A stretch of DNA of 64,000 bases from an uncultured Oscillospiraceae bacterium (GCA_900548545.1 URKX01000008.1:1-64000), one strand, 5' to 3'. Positions 8,186-16,865 are shown, numbered from the stretch's first letter. The notes: generated by a model from the letters alone, not told the origin. Made by a program: numbers and translations.

Positions 8186-9157
8186 ATGAAAAAGCGTTGG
8201 GCCTTTGTGGGGGCTGCTTGTTTGCTGGCCGCCCTGTTTTTGGTGGGCGTGTTGGCTGTGGGCCGCACCACCCAGTGGTTTGGGTTGGAAGTCTTGGCAA
8301 AGGGCGCATCCCCCGCTTGGGAATACAGCTATTCCACCATCTGGGACCCGGAAGTGAATTCGGTGGACGCTCTGGACATTGGCTGGGGCAGCGGCCCGGT
8401 GGAAGTCCGGGCGGGCCAAGGCGCGGTGATCACCGTGACGGAATATGCCTCCCGCCCCTTGGAAGAGGCGGAACAGCTGGTGGTCTCCACTTCCGGCGGG
8501 GCGCTGAAAATCCGGTGGGACGGCAGTATCGTGCCCCTGGGCCTGCTGCAAGCTTGGGAAAAGCGCCTGGTGGTGGAAGTGCCCCAGTCGCTGGCGTCCC
8601 AGCTGGATGAGCTTCGATGCCGGAATTTTTCTGGTGATGTGGCGGTTTCCGGGTTCTGGGCGCAAGACATCCAGGTGGCTTCCGCTTCTGGGGATGTGTC
8701 CATTTTTTACCTGGACGGGGAAACGGCCAAGGTGTCCACTGTTTCCGGGAACGTGTGCTGGCAAGGCGGCAACGTGTCCCAGCTGCGGGTGGAGAGCACT
8801 TCCGGTGCGGTGGATCTCACCGGGATGGCTTCCCAAGTGTGCAGCCTGGAAACCGCTTCCGGCCCGGTGCGCTACCAAGGGGAAGGGAAGGAATTTTCTG
8901 TGGAAACCGTGTCTGCCCCCATGTGGGCGGGGCTGTCTTCCTGCCCGGAAGAGGCCGATCTGCGCTCCGCCACGGGGGCCATCTCCCTTTCCCTGCCGGA
9001 GAACCATGGCTTTGAGGCGGTCCATTCCAGCATTTCCGGCAAGTTTTCTTCCCAGTTCCCCGGCGAGGAAGAGGATCAAACGCTCCGCTATAAAACGGGG
9101 GGTGCTAAGCTTTCTTTTACCACTACCTCGGGGGATATACAGATCAAAAAGCAGTGA
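8186..9157 (+). CDS. DUF4097 (LiaG-like) putative secreted/anchored beta-helix protein
   Basis: The protein has 323 residues. MKKRW followed by a hydrophobic stretch (about residues 7-26) is a signal anchor. The remainder is repetitive and beta-rich, with recurring S-x-SG-x-V units (SASGDVS, VSTVSGNV, ESTSGAVDL, TASGPV, TTSGDIQI) typical of the DUF4097 adhesin-like fold found in LiaG. AAAGGAGG lies about 10 nt before the ATG. Homologues are envelope-stress associated; no enzymatic role is known. It is divergent from a membrane sensor, suggesting a shared envelope response. It is followed at 35 bp by the ADP-ribosylglycohydrolase gene. Confidence 0.8.
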   Translation: MKKRWAFVGAACLLAALFLVGVLAVGRTTQWFGLEVLAKGASPAWEYSYSTIWDPEVNSVDALDIGWGSGPVEVRAGQGAVITVTEYASRPLEEAEQLVVSTSGGALKIRWDGSIVPLGLLQAWEKRLVVEVPQSLASQLDELRCRNFSGDVAVSGFWAQDIQVASASGDVSIFYLDGETAKVSTVSGNVCWQGGNVSQLRVESTSGAVDLTGMASQVCSLETASGPVRYQGEGKEFSVETVSAPMWAGLSSCPEEADLRSATGAISLSLPENHGFEAVHSSISGKFSSQFPGEEEDQTLRYKTGGAKLSFTTTSGDIQIKKQ

Positions 9158-9192
9158 AACAGCCAGGGGATCTAAAACAAAGGGGGCGTTAT

Positions 9193-10056
9193 ATGTACGG
9201 CGCAATTTTAGGGGACATCGCAGGTTCCCGGTTTGAGTTCAGCCGCCCGCAGAATTTCGACTGGAAAACAACCGATTTTTTTGGCGGCATGAGCGCTTAT
9301 ACCGACGACACGGTGCTGACGGTGGCCACCAAGTATGCGGTGCTTACCGGCACGCCCTATGCCAAGGCTTATTCCATCTTTGGAAAGCGTTATAACCGGG
9401 TGGGGTATGGGACCATGTTTAAAAAGTGGCTCAATTCATCTTCCCAAAAGGGATACAACAGTTATGGAAACGGCGCCGCCATGCGGGTGAGTTATATCGG
9501 CTGGCATTTCCCTACCCTGGAAGAGGTGGAGGAGCAGGCTTGCCTCAGCGCCCTGGTGACCCACAACCACCCGGAAGGGGTGAAAGCCGCCCAGGCCACG
9601 GCGGGTGCGGTGTTCCTGGCCCGCACTGGCTCTACCAAAAAAGAGATCCTGCGGTATTTTCACAAAAAGTTCGGGTATGTCACCTCCACGCCCTTGATGC
9701 TGTACCGGCCTTTTAGCCGTTTTGACGACTCAGCCATGGGGACCATGCCCTTGGCGATCCGGTGCTTTTGGGAATCGGAAGACTGGGAAAGCTGCATCCG
9801 CAATGTATTCAGCGTGAAGTGCGATACGGATACGGTGGCGTGTATCGCCGGAGCCATCGCCGATGCCTATTACCGGGGTACTGGCTTAGAAGAAGAGGCC
9901 CTGCTCAAGCGCTTTTTGATCAAGCCCGATGAGCACGGCGTGTTTGACACGTTTTTGTATGACTGGGCAGTGAAGACGCCGGAACAGGCCCGTAGGGAAC
10001 AGGAAGAACGGTTGAAAAGGGAGAAAGAAGAAAAAGAGAAAGGCGGCGTTTTATGA
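9193..10056 (+). CDS. ADP-ribosylglycohydrolase (DraG family)
   Basis: This 287-residue all-helical hydrolase removes ADP-ribose from modified targets. Both metal-binding signatures are intact: GDIAGSRFE and TDDT at residues 37-40 at the N-terminus, and CDTDTVACIAGAIAD around D211 and D213 near the C-terminus. The C-terminal 25 residues are a highly charged K/E/R helix, a likely interaction tail. ATG 9193 is preferred since MYGAILGD is the canonical N-terminus and AGGGGG precedes it. Its stop overlaps the next start (ATGA), so it is translated with the unknown 168-residue protein. No dinitrogenase genes are nearby, so the target is not nitrogenase. Confidence 0.9.
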   Translation: MYGAILGDIAGSRFEFSRPQNFDWKTTDFFGGMSAYTDDTVLTVATKYAVLTGTPYAKAYSIFGKRYNRVGYGTMFKKWLNSSSQKGYNSYGNGAAMRVSYIGWHFPTLEEVEEQACLSALVTHNHPEGVKAAQATAGAVFLARTGSTKKEILRYFHKKFGYVTSTPLMLYRPFSRFDDSAMGTMPLAIRCFWESEDWESCIRNVFSVKCDTDTVACIAGAIADAYYRGTGLEEEALLKRFLIKPDEHGVFDTFLYDWAVKTPEQARREQEERLKREKEEKEKGGVL

Positions 10057-10559
10057 TCGTAATAACCTATCAGTCCAAACTGGTGCTGCGTGCTCTCAGA
10101 GCGGGGGAAACCTACCGGGCAAAGCCCAACCTCACCCTGCGGGGGGAATATGACGCTTTGATCGATATGCTGGGGCTTAAATGCGAGTGCCCCATTTTTG
10201 GGGTGCTGAAAGGCAAGCGGCAGAATACGGGGGGGAAGGTGTCCGGCTCGGTGAAGCTGACGCTGGACGTGCCGGATAAATACGTCCACTTGACAGAGTA
10301 TGGCGTGTGGGCGGATTTCCTCTACGCTTTTAAGTTTTCCAGCCCGTCCAATTACAAATCCCTCCGGCCGGACTGTGAGGAAGTTACGGTGCGGCAGTAT
10401 AACGAGATGATGAAAGACCTGAAGAAACAGCGGAAGCCCTCCCAGTATGAGTGCCCCCAGGTTGTGCTGGAAAAGATCAACCCTGCCTGGCTGGTGCACG
10501 CCCATGTGGTGGGAAAAGGGGAAGGCTTTTTGCGCCGGCTTTTTGGGAAAAAGGGCTGA
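10053..10559 (+). CDS. Uncharacterised protein coupled to ADP-ribosylglycohydrolase (DUF3841-like)
   Basis: This 168-residue soluble protein begins MIVITYQSKLVLRALRAGETY and contains GSVKLTLDVPDKYVHLTEYGVWADFLYAFKF. The pattern (N-terminal strand plus helix, then a hydrophobic strand ending in VPD, then a W-containing segment) is reminiscent of DUF3841 proteins, but I cannot confirm membership. The C-terminus ends in a basic patch (FLRRLFGKKG). It overlaps the hydrolase stop by 4 nt and is followed after 29 bp by glpK. Coupling to an ADP-ribose hydrolase suggests it is the substrate, the transferase or an accessory factor. This is inference only. Confidence 0.6.
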   Translation: MIVITYQSKLVLRALRAGETYRAKPNLTLRGEYDALIDMLGLKCECPIFGVLKGKRQNTGGKVSGSVKLTLDVPDKYVHLTEYGVWADFLYAFKFSSPSNYKSLRPDCEEVTVRQYNEMMKDLKKQRKPSQYECPQVVLEKINPAWLVHAHVVGKGEGFLRRLFGKKG

Positions 10560-10588
10560 ATGCCCAAACAGAGGGGAGCGATCGAGCC

Positions 10589-12088
10589 ATGATGGTGGGA
10601 AAGTATATTTTATCCATTGACCAAGGGACTACCAGTTCCCGGGCGGTGTTGTTCGATGCGTTTGGAGGGGTGGCAGGCATGGGCCAGCGGGAGTTCCCGC
10701 AGATCTACCCCCAGCCGGGTTATGTGGAGCATGACGCGGTGCAGATCCTGCAGACCACCTTGTACGCCATGCGCCAGGCTGTGGAGAAGGCTGGCGTGCG
10801 CGCCAGGGACATTGCGGCCATCAGCATCACCAACCAGCGGGAGACCACGGTGGCTTGGGACGCGGTCACCGGGATCCCGGTGTGCAACGCCATTGTGTGG
10901 CAGTGCCGCCGCACCGCTCCGGAGTGTGAACGGCTGCGTGCCAGCGGCATGGAGGGGTACATCAAGGACACCACCGGGCTGATCATCGACCCCTATTTCT
11001 CCGGCACCAAAATGAAGTGGATTTTGGAGAATGTCCCCGCAGCCCGGGAGCTGGCGGAGAAAGGCCGGCTTCGTTTGGGCACCATTGACGCCTGGCTGGT
11101 GTACTCCCTCACGGATGGGGCTTCCTTTGTCACCGATGTGACCAATGCCTCCCGCACCATGCTGTTTGACATCCGCAAACTGCGCTGGGACGAAACCATG
11201 CTCAAAGAGCTGGGTATCCCCCAAAGCGCCCTGCCCCGGGTGGCGGAAAGCGGCGAGATCGTGGGGATGTGCAGCGCCGACGTGTTGGGGGAAGAGATCC
11301 CCATTGCCGGCATGGCGGGGGACCAGCACGCGGCCCTGTTCGGCCAGTGCTGTTTCTCTGAGGGGATGGCAAAGAATACCTACGGTACCGGCTGCTTTGT
11401 GCTGATGAATACGGGAAGCAAGCCGGTGGCTTCCCAGGAAGGGCTGCTTACCACCATTGCCTGGAAACTGGGCGGCCGCACGACCTACGCCTTGGAGGGC
11501 AGCGCCTTTAACGCCGGCTCGGCCATCCAGTGGCTGCGGGACGAACTGGGGCTGATTAAGACCCCCCAGGAAGCCGACCAGCTGGCCGAAACAGTGGAAG
11601 ATGCCGGTGGGGTCAGCTTTGTGCCCGCCTTTACAGGCCTGGGCGCCCCCTATTGGGATATGTACGCCCGGGGCGCTTTGCTGGGCATCACCCGGGGCAC
11701 CACCCGGGCCCACCTGTGCCGGGCTGTGCTGGAGAGCATCGCCCTGGAGAGCGCCGACCTGGTGCGGGCCATGGAGCGGGAGAGCGGCGTGGCCATCCCG
11801 GAGCTGCGTGTGGATGGGGGCGCTTCCCGCAGCCGGTTCTTGATGCAGTATCAGGCGGACATTTTAAACGCCAAGGTGTGCCGGCCCCAGTGCCTGGAAA
11901 CCACCGCTTTGGGTTCCGCGATGCTGGCGGGGCTCACTGTGGGGGTGTGGGACGATCTGGAGGAGCTCTCTTCCCTGTGGCGGGAAAACGCTTCCTTTAC
12001 GGCCCATTACCTGGAGGAGCGCCGCCAAAGGGATCTGAACCGTTGGCACGAAGGCGTGAGCCGCAGTATGCGGTGGGCTGTTAACTGA
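10589..12088 (+). CDS. glpK: Glycerol kinase
   Basis: This 499-residue FGGY-family kinase converts glycerol and ATP to sn-glycerol-3-phosphate. It shows SIDQGTTSSRAVLFD (phosphate-1 loop), NQRETT, the GDQHAALFGQ block, TYGTGCF and the C-terminal VDGGASRS motif. Length is that of the family. ATG 10589 is supported by GAGGGGAG 9 nt upstream; ATG 10592 is equally possible. It is preceded at 29 bp by the DraG/DUF3841-like pair, so read-through is likely. No glycerol facilitator or GlpO/GlpA is adjacent, though a glycerophosphodiesterase gene lies 9 kb away. Confidence 0.96.
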   Translation: MMVGKYILSIDQGTTSSRAVLFDAFGGVAGMGQREFPQIYPQPGYVEHDAVQILQTTLYAMRQAVEKAGVRARDIAAISITNQRETTVAWDAVTGIPVCNAIVWQCRRTAPECERLRASGMEGYIKDTTGLIIDPYFSGTKMKWILENVPAARELAEKGRLRLGTIDAWLVYSLTDGASFVTDVTNASRTMLFDIRKLRWDETMLKELGIPQSALPRVAESGEIVGMCSADVLGEEIPIAGMAGDQHAALFGQCCFSEGMAKNTYGTGCFVLMNTGSKPVASQEGLLTTIAWKLGGRTTYALEGSAFNAGSAIQWLRDELGLIKTPQEADQLAETVEDAGGVSFVPAFTGLGAPYWDMYARGALLGITRGTTRAHLCRAVLESIALESADLVRAMERESGVAIPELRVDGGASRSRFLMQYQADILNAKVCRPQCLETTALGSAMLAGLTVGVWDDLEELSSLWRENASFTAHYLEERRQRDLNRWHEGVSRSMRWAVN

Positions 12089-12132
12089 TGGGAATATGGC
12101 GGCCCAGATCCACCGGGGCTCTTTCTCTGCCC

Positions 12133-12161
12133 TTGACTTGGGCCGCTTCTTCTGGTATGAT
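12133..12161 (+). promoter_or_regulatory. Promoter of hisHF
   Basis: TTGACT and TATGAT are spaced by 17 bp, ending 30 bp before the hisH GTG. Confidence 0.75.
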
Positions 12162-12191
12162 TGCTTTATCTTGTTAATGAGGTGAAGTGCA

Positions 12192-12809
12192 GTGATCTCC
12201 ATTATCGACTATGGCGCAGGTAACCTGCAAAGCGTAGAGAAAGCCTTGCGCTATATTGGCTGCCAGTGCCAGGTGACCGCTGGCCCGGAAACTCTGTTAG
12301 GCTCCGCAGGGGCAGTGCTCCCTGGGGTGGGCTCTTTTGGCGACGCCATGGAGCAGCTTCGCGCCCGGGGGCTGGAAGGGCCTATCCGGGAGTTTGTGGC
12401 CTCTGGCAAGCCTTTTTTGGGCATCTGCCTGGGGCTGCAGATCCTTTTTGAAGAGAGCGAGGAAAGCCCGGGGGCAAAGGGCCTCGGGCTGCTGAAAGGC
12501 CGCATTGTACGGCTGCCCAAGGAAAGCGGGCTGAAGATCCCCCATATCGGCTGGAACTCTCTACGGCTTCCCCGGCAGGAGGGGCTGTTTGCCGGGCTGG
12601 AAGAGGAGCCCTATGTGTACTTTGTCCACTCCTACTATTTGCAGGCGGAAGAGGATATAGTCACGGCCACAGCAGAGTATGGAGCCACCATTCACGCCGC
12701 GGTGCAAAAGGGCAACTTGATGGCTTGCCAATTCCACCCGGAAAAAAGCGGGAAAGTGGGCTTGCAGATTCTGAAAAACTTTGCTGCCATCGCGGAAAAG
12801 GGGGAGTGA
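12192..12809 (+). CDS. hisH: Imidazole glycerol phosphate synthase, glutaminase subunit
   Basis: This 205-residue class I glutamine amidotransferase supplies NH3 to HisF. It has the nucleophile C79 in GICLG and the H182-x-E184 dyad (FHPEKS), with DYGAGN at the N-terminus. It starts with GTG, with GAGGTG 7 nt upstream. hisF follows 2 bp after the stop, as expected for the heterodimer. No other his gene is in the window. Confidence 0.96.
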   Translation: MISIIDYGAGNLQSVEKALRYIGCQCQVTAGPETLLGSAGAVLPGVGSFGDAMEQLRARGLEGPIREFVASGKPFLGICLGLQILFEESEESPGAKGLGLLKGRIVRLPKESGLKIPHIGWNSLRLPRQEGLFAGLEEEPYVYFVHSYYLQAEEDIVTATAEYGATIHAAVQKGNLMACQFHPEKSGKVGLQILKNFAAIAEKGE

Positions 12810-12811
12810 CC

Positions 12812-13570
12812 ATGTATGCCAAGCGGATCATCCCCTGCCTGGATTTGAAAAATGGCAGGGTGGTCAAAGGGACCAATTTTGTAGGTTTGCGGGACGCGGG
12901 CGACCCTGTGGAGGCCGCCATCGAATACGACCGCCAAGGGGCGGACGAGCTGGTGCTGCTGGATATCACGGCCTCTTCCGACGACCGGGGGATCATGACG
13001 GAGATCGTCACCAGGGTTGCGGAGAGCATCTTCATCCCCTTTACCGTGGGAGGCGGCATCCGCACCGTGGTGGACTTCACCGGGATTTTGCGTGCGGGGG
13101 CGGATAAGGTTTCTGTCAACTCGGCGGCGTTGAAGAACCCCAGTATCATCCAGGAAGCAGCGTATAAATTTGGCAGCCAGTGCGTGGTAGTGGCCATGGA
13201 CGCCAAGCGGCGCCCGGCGGGGGGCTGGACCCTGTACTTGAACGGCGGCCGTGTGGATACGGGCAAGGACGCCGTGGAGTGGGCCAAAGAGGTGGAGCGT
13301 TTGGGGGCGGGGGAGATCCTGCTGACCAGCATGGACTGTGACGGCACAAAAGCCGGCTATGACTTGGAGCTGACCCGTGCCATTTCGGAGGCGGTGTCCA
13401 TCCCGGTGATCGCCTCGGGCGGGGCAGGGACCATGGAGCACTTCTACGACGCCTTTACCCAAGGAAAGGCCGACGCTGTGTTGGCGGCCAGCCTGTTCCA
13501 CTTCCGGGAAATCACCATTCCTCAGTTGAAGGAGTACCTGGCAGGGCGGGGTGTCCCTGTGCGCAAGTGA
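12812..13570 (+). CDS. hisF: Imidazole glycerol phosphate synthase, cyclase subunit
   Basis: This 252-residue TIM barrel makes imidazole glycerol phosphate and AICAR from PRFAR and ammonia. Catalytic aspartates D11 (PCLDL) and D130 (VAMDAK) are in place, as are the phosphate-binding GGGIRT and ASGGAGT loops. The ATG at 12812 follows GGGGGAG. It is translated with hisH. Confidence 0.97.
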   Translation: MYAKRIIPCLDLKNGRVVKGTNFVGLRDAGDPVEAAIEYDRQGADELVLLDITASSDDRGIMTEIVTRVAESIFIPFTVGGGIRTVVDFTGILRAGADKVSVNSAALKNPSIIQEAAYKFGSQCVVVAMDAKRRPAGGWTLYLNGGRVDTGKDAVEWAKEVERLGAGEILLTSMDCDGTKAGYDLELTRAISEAVSIPVIASGGAGTMEHFYDAFTQGKADAVLAASLFHFREITIPQLKEYLAGRGVPVRK

Positions 13571-13637
13571 TTTTTTGGGGGATGCGGGAGAGGCGCCGGG
13601 GGAGGTTTAGAAAAAACGAAAAAAATGAAAAAAGGGA

Positions 13638-13665
13638 TTGACTTTCCAAGAAAACCTGTTATAAT
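13638..13665 (+). promoter_or_regulatory. Promoter of the tRNA-Gln/Pro cluster
   Basis: TTGACT and a consensus TATAAT with a 16-bp spacer lie in an AT-rich pocket 35 bp before tRNA-Gln. Confidence 0.8.
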
Positions 13666-13699
13666 AGATACTGCCGTTCGGACAGGGCGGCACTTATAA

Positions 13700-13773
13700 A
13701 GCGGTATTGTGTAAGGGTAGCACAGCAGACTCTGACTCTGTTTGTCTGGGTTCAAATCCTGGTACCGCTGCCA
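13700..13773 (+). tRNA. tRNA-Gln (anticodon CTG)
   Basis: Acceptor AGCGGTA pairs with TACCGCT. The anticodon loop CTCTGAC gives CTG, the T-arm is CTGGGTTCAAATCCTGG, and CCA is encoded. Confidence 0.94.
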
Positions 13774-13806
13774 AAAGCCTTGGTTTGAGAGAGCCGAGGC
13801 TTTTTT
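13774..13806 (+). terminator. Terminator-like hairpin between tRNA-Gln and tRNA-Pro
   Basis: The stem AAAGCCTTGG/CCGAGGCTTT is followed by T6. It ends 2 bp before tRNA-Pro, so tRNA-Pro either depends on read-through or on processing at this hairpin. Confidence 0.7.
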
Positions 13807-13807
13807 A

Positions 13808-13884
13808 CGAGGTGTGGCTCAGTTTGGTAGAGCGCTACGTTCGGGACGTAGAAGTCGCAGGTTCAAATCCTGTCACCTCGACCA
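13808..13884 (+). tRNA. tRNA-Pro (anticodon CGG)
   Basis: Acceptor CGAGGTG pairs with CACCTCG. The anticodon stem CTACG/CGTAG has loop TTCGGGA (anticodon CGG), the discriminator is A, and CCA is encoded. Confidence 0.96.
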
Positions 13885-13904
13885 GGCAGCATGTCGCTGC
13901 ACCC

Positions 13905-13945
13905 AATTCGCGGACTTCACTTTTGTGGGGCCCGCGAATTTTTTA
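13905..13945 (+). terminator. Terminator after tRNA-Pro
   Basis: A perfect 9-bp stem AATTCGCGG/CCGCGAATT is followed by a T-run. The sequence from here to 14061 shows no gene. Confidence 0.88.
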
Positions 13946-14061
13946 TCCCGCAGGGGGGCGGGCCTGCTGGTTCCTTTTATGGCAGAAGGTCCCAGGCAAT
14001 TCGAGGTGGCGGTTACCTGTGGGAGCGTTTCTGTATCCACAGGCCGGTGGGAGAGTCCTTC

Positions 14062-14090
14062 TTGACGCCTTCTTCCCACCGTGCTACAAT
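14062..14090 (+). promoter_or_regulatory. Promoter of the GH120-trmO unit
   Basis: TTGACG and TACAAT have a 17-bp spacer; the start site would be near 14097, only 64 nt before the gene. Confidence 0.7.
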
Positions 14091-14105
14091 CACCCTGAAA
14101 GCGTG

Positions 14106-14127
14106 TCCCGCCGCAGGCGGGATTTTT
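14106..14127 (+). terminator. Short terminator-like hairpin inside the GH120 leader
   Basis: TCCCGCC/GGCGGGA with a GCA loop is followed by T5. It lies between the predicted start site and the ribosome binding site, so it could attenuate transcription or be a 5'-end stability hairpin. Confidence 0.55.
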
Positions 14128-14160
14128 AAAAATGCCATTCTTTAAAGGGGAGGAATCACA

Positions 14161-16185
14161 TTGAAGATCTATGTTTCAGCCAGCGTGAAACGCAGCGGGG
14201 ACGGCTCCCAGGCTGCGCCCTATCAGACCATCCAAGAGGCGGCCCGGGTGGCTGTGGCCGGGGATGAAGTCATTGTGTCGCCCGGTGTGTACCGGGAATG
14301 GGTCAACCCCCAAAACGGCGGTGAGAGCGACGACTGCCGGATCACTTACCGCTCCCAGACTCCTGGGGCCGCTGTGATCACCGGTGCAGAGCCAGTGAAA
14401 ACCTGGCAGCCATACCAGGGGGACGTGTGGGTGGCCCGCATCGGGAACGGCCTGTTTGGAGAGTACAACCCCTACACCACCTTGATCGAAGGGGACTGGT
14501 ACGAGCCCAAGCGCCCCTTCCACACAGGCGAAGTGTACTTAAACGGCAAATCCATGTACGAGGCGGAAACCCTGGAGGGCGTGCTCCATCCCCAGGTGTT
14601 CCAGGCCTCCTGGGACCGGGAATTCACCCTGTACCGCTGGTACACCTGCCAGGAGGGGGAGGAGACCCTGCTGTATGCCAATTTCCACGGGGCTGACCCC
14701 AATGAGGAGAACGTGGAGATCAACGTCCGGCGCAACTGTTTTTACCCGGATAAGACCGGCGTGAATTACATCACACTGTCGGGCTTTACTGTGCGCCAGG
14801 CCGCCACCCAGTGGGCGCCCCCCACCGCCTACCAGGAGGGCATGATCGGCCCCCACTGGTCCAAAGGCTGGGTCATTGAGGACTGCGAGATCTCCGATTC
14901 CAAGTGTTCCGGCATCTCCCTGGGCAAATACCGCCAGCCGGAAAACGACAATAAGTGGCTTCATAACAAATTTAAGGACGGCACCCAGACCGAGCGGGAG
15001 TGCATCTGCCTGGCCCAGATCCAGGGGTGGACCAAGGAGAATATCGGCCACCACATCATTCGCCGGTGCAATATCCACGACTGCGGCCAGACCGGCATCG
15101 TGGGCCATTTGGGCGGTGTGTTCTCCCTGATCGAGGACAACCACATCCACCACATCAACAACAAGCAGAACCTTTCCGGCGCGGAGATCGGCGGCATTAA
15201 AATGCACGCTGCCATTGACGTGGTCTACCGCCGCAACCATATCCACCACTGCACCCGGGGTCTGTGGCTGGACTGGCAGGCCCAGGGCACCCGGGTCACC
15301 CAGAATCTGTTCCACCACAACACCCTGCCCAACTTGAGTGAGTCCCCCGATAGGGAAGAGTTCACCGGTATCGGGGAGGACATCTTCGTGGAGGTTTCCC
15401 ACGGCCCCACCTTGATTGACAATAACCTTCTGCTTTCCACCCGGTCTATGAAGCTGGCCACCCAGGGCGTGGCCCTGGTGCACAATCTGATTGCGGGCAG
15501 CTTTACCACCGTGGGCATCGGCACGGACAACGGCGCCCCCAGCCTGCCCTCCCCCCGCTACACCCCTTACCATGTGGCACACCGCACAGAGGTCATGGGC
15601 TTTATGACCATCCTTCACGGGGATATGCGGTTCTACAACAATATTTTCGTCCAGCAGCCGGTGCATCCTGCCCTGGCCAAGCTGATGGAGGACACCCGGG
15701 CTGCCCATGTGATTTGGGATGACAACAACGTGGAAGTGGGCCTTGCCCCCTACAATGGCTATCTCACCTTTGAGGAGTGGGAGAAGCAGTTCGAAGGCTA
15801 TTGCGGCATGGGTTCCGTCGCCACCGACCGGTATTACAGCCATCTGCCTGTGTGGGCCAAGGGCAATGTTTACTTTGGCGGCGCCAAGCCTTGGGATCAG
15901 GAGGACTCCCCCTTGGTGGTGGAGCAGCCTGTCGCCCTGGAACTGGAAGAGCGGGATGGGAAAGTGTTCCTGAAAACGGACCTGTACCGTTACCTGCCCA
16001 CGGGGAAAGCAGCCTGTATTTCCACCCAGGTGCTGGGCATGGCCTTCGAGCCGGAGGAACAGTTCGAAAACCCCGACGGCAGCCCCATTGTCTTTGACCA
16101 GGACTACTTTGGCCGCCATCGGGCTGTCCGCCCTGTGCCGGGACCCTTTGAGTCCCCCGAAGAGTGGGAGGAGTCCCTGTTTTGA
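14161..16185 (+). CDS. GH120 family beta-xylosidase
   Basis: This 674-residue protein without signal peptide is predicted to be a cytoplasmic exo-acting xylosidase on xylo-oligosaccharides. The right-handed beta-helix, with an inserted segment after the first coils, follows the GH120 enzyme XylC of Thermoanaerobacterium: FGEYNPY, ANFHGADPNEENVEINVRR, ATQWAPPTA, IGPHWSKGW, GHLGGVF. The likely nucleophile is D371 (GLWLDWQAQGT) and the acid/base E411 (DIFVEVSHGP), by motif equivalence. It starts at TTG (14161) with GGGGAGG 7 nt upstream. No xylose transporter or xylose isomerase is adjacent. Its stop overlaps the trmO start (TTGA). Confidence 0.9.
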   Translation: MKIYVSASVKRSGDGSQAAPYQTIQEAARVAVAGDEVIVSPGVYREWVNPQNGGESDDCRITYRSQTPGAAVITGAEPVKTWQPYQGDVWVARIGNGLFGEYNPYTTLIEGDWYEPKRPFHTGEVYLNGKSMYEAETLEGVLHPQVFQASWDREFTLYRWYTCQEGEETLLYANFHGADPNEENVEINVRRNCFYPDKTGVNYITLSGFTVRQAATQWAPPTAYQEGMIGPHWSKGWVIEDCEISDSKCSGISLGKYRQPENDNKWLHNKFKDGTQTERECICLAQIQGWTKENIGHHIIRRCNIHDCGQTGIVGHLGGVFSLIEDNHIHHINNKQNLSGAEIGGIKMHAAIDVVYRRNHIHHCTRGLWLDWQAQGTRVTQNLFHHNTLPNLSESPDREEFTGIGEDIFVEVSHGPTLIDNNLLLSTRSMKLATQGVALVHNLIAGSFTTVGIGTDNGAPSLPSPRYTPYHVAHRTEVMGFMTILHGDMRFYNNIFVQQPVHPALAKLMEDTRAAHVIWDDNNVEVGLAPYNGYLTFEEWEKQFEGYCGMGSVATDRYYSHLPVWAKGNVYFGGAKPWDQEDSPLVVEQPVALELEERDGKVFLKTDLYRYLPTGKAACISTQVLGMAFEPEEQFENPDGSPIVFDQDYFGRHRAVRPVPGPFESPEEWEESLF

Positions 16186-16865
16186 GCGGGGAATTGACCC
16201 TGCGGCCCATCGGCCATATCCACACCGAATTCCCTGAAAAGTTTGGCATCCCCCGGCAAAGCGGCCTGGTGGAGGGCCTGCGGGCTGTGGTGGAGCTGGA
16301 GCCGGAGTTCCGTGTGCCTGAGGCGTTCCGGGGCGTCGAGGGCTTTTCCCACCTGTGGCTTTTGTGGCAGTTTACCAAAAGCAAGGGATGGTCCCCCACG
16401 GTGCGGCCGCCCCGTTTAGGTGGGAACCAGCGGATGGGAGTGTTTGCCACCCGGTCCCCCTTCCGGCCCAACCCTTTGGGGCTGTCCTGCGTCAAGCTGG
16501 AAAAGGTGGACTACCACGCGCCCAACGGGCCCTTGCTGGTGGTGGGGGGCGCCGACCTGCTGGACGGCACACCCATTTTTGATATCAAGCCTTATGTGCC
16601 CCTGGCTGACTGCCACCCGGAGGCGGAAGGCGGGTTCTCCGACCAGCATCGGGAGGACCATCTGGAGGTGGAGTGCCCGCCACAGCTGCTGGAGGTGGTC
16701 CCGCCCCATCAGCGGGAGGCGCTGCTTGGCGTGCTGGCCCAAGACCCCCGGCCCTCCTACCAGAACGACCCTCAGCGGGTGTACGGGATGGTTTTTGATG
16801 GGGTAGAGGTGAAGTTCATTGTGGAGGGCAAGGTTCTCTCGGTGAGATCCATTGAAAAAATCTAA
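16182..16865 (+). CDS. trmO: tRNA (N6-threonylcarbamoyladenosine37-N6)-methyltransferase
   Basis: This 227-residue protein of the TrmO/YaeB family methylates t6A37 in tRNA-Thr using S-adenosylmethionine. It carries the family beta-barrel signatures FRGVEGFSHLWLLWQF and RMGVFATRSPFRPNPLGLS, the latter forming the SAM site, and DIKPYVPLAD. The start was placed at TTG 16182, overlapping the GH120 stop as TTGA, because GGGAGGAG lies 9 nt upstream and the family N-terminus (LRPIGHIHTEF) follows directly. Coupling of a tRNA modifier to a xylosidase has no obvious functional logic. Confidence 0.9.
   Translation: MSGELTLRPIGHIHTEFPEKFGIPRQSGLVEGLRAVVELEPEFRVPEAFRGVEGFSHLWLLWQFTKSKGWSPTVRPPRLGGNQRMGVFATRSPFRPNPLGLSCVKLEKVDYHAPNGPLLVVGGADLLDGTPIFDIKPYVPLADCHPEAEGGFSDQHREDHLEVECPPQLLEVVPPHQREALLGVLAQDPRPSYQNDPQRVYGMVFDGVEVKFIVEGKVLSVRSIEKI

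Noticed and set aside
9193..10056. Nitrogenase-regulating draG
   Set aside because: No nif or draT gene is nearby and the partner gene is unrelated; only the general family is supported.
14539..16119. 526-codon antisense frame over the GH120 gene
   Set aside because: Shadow frame; the sense strand matches GH120 throughout.
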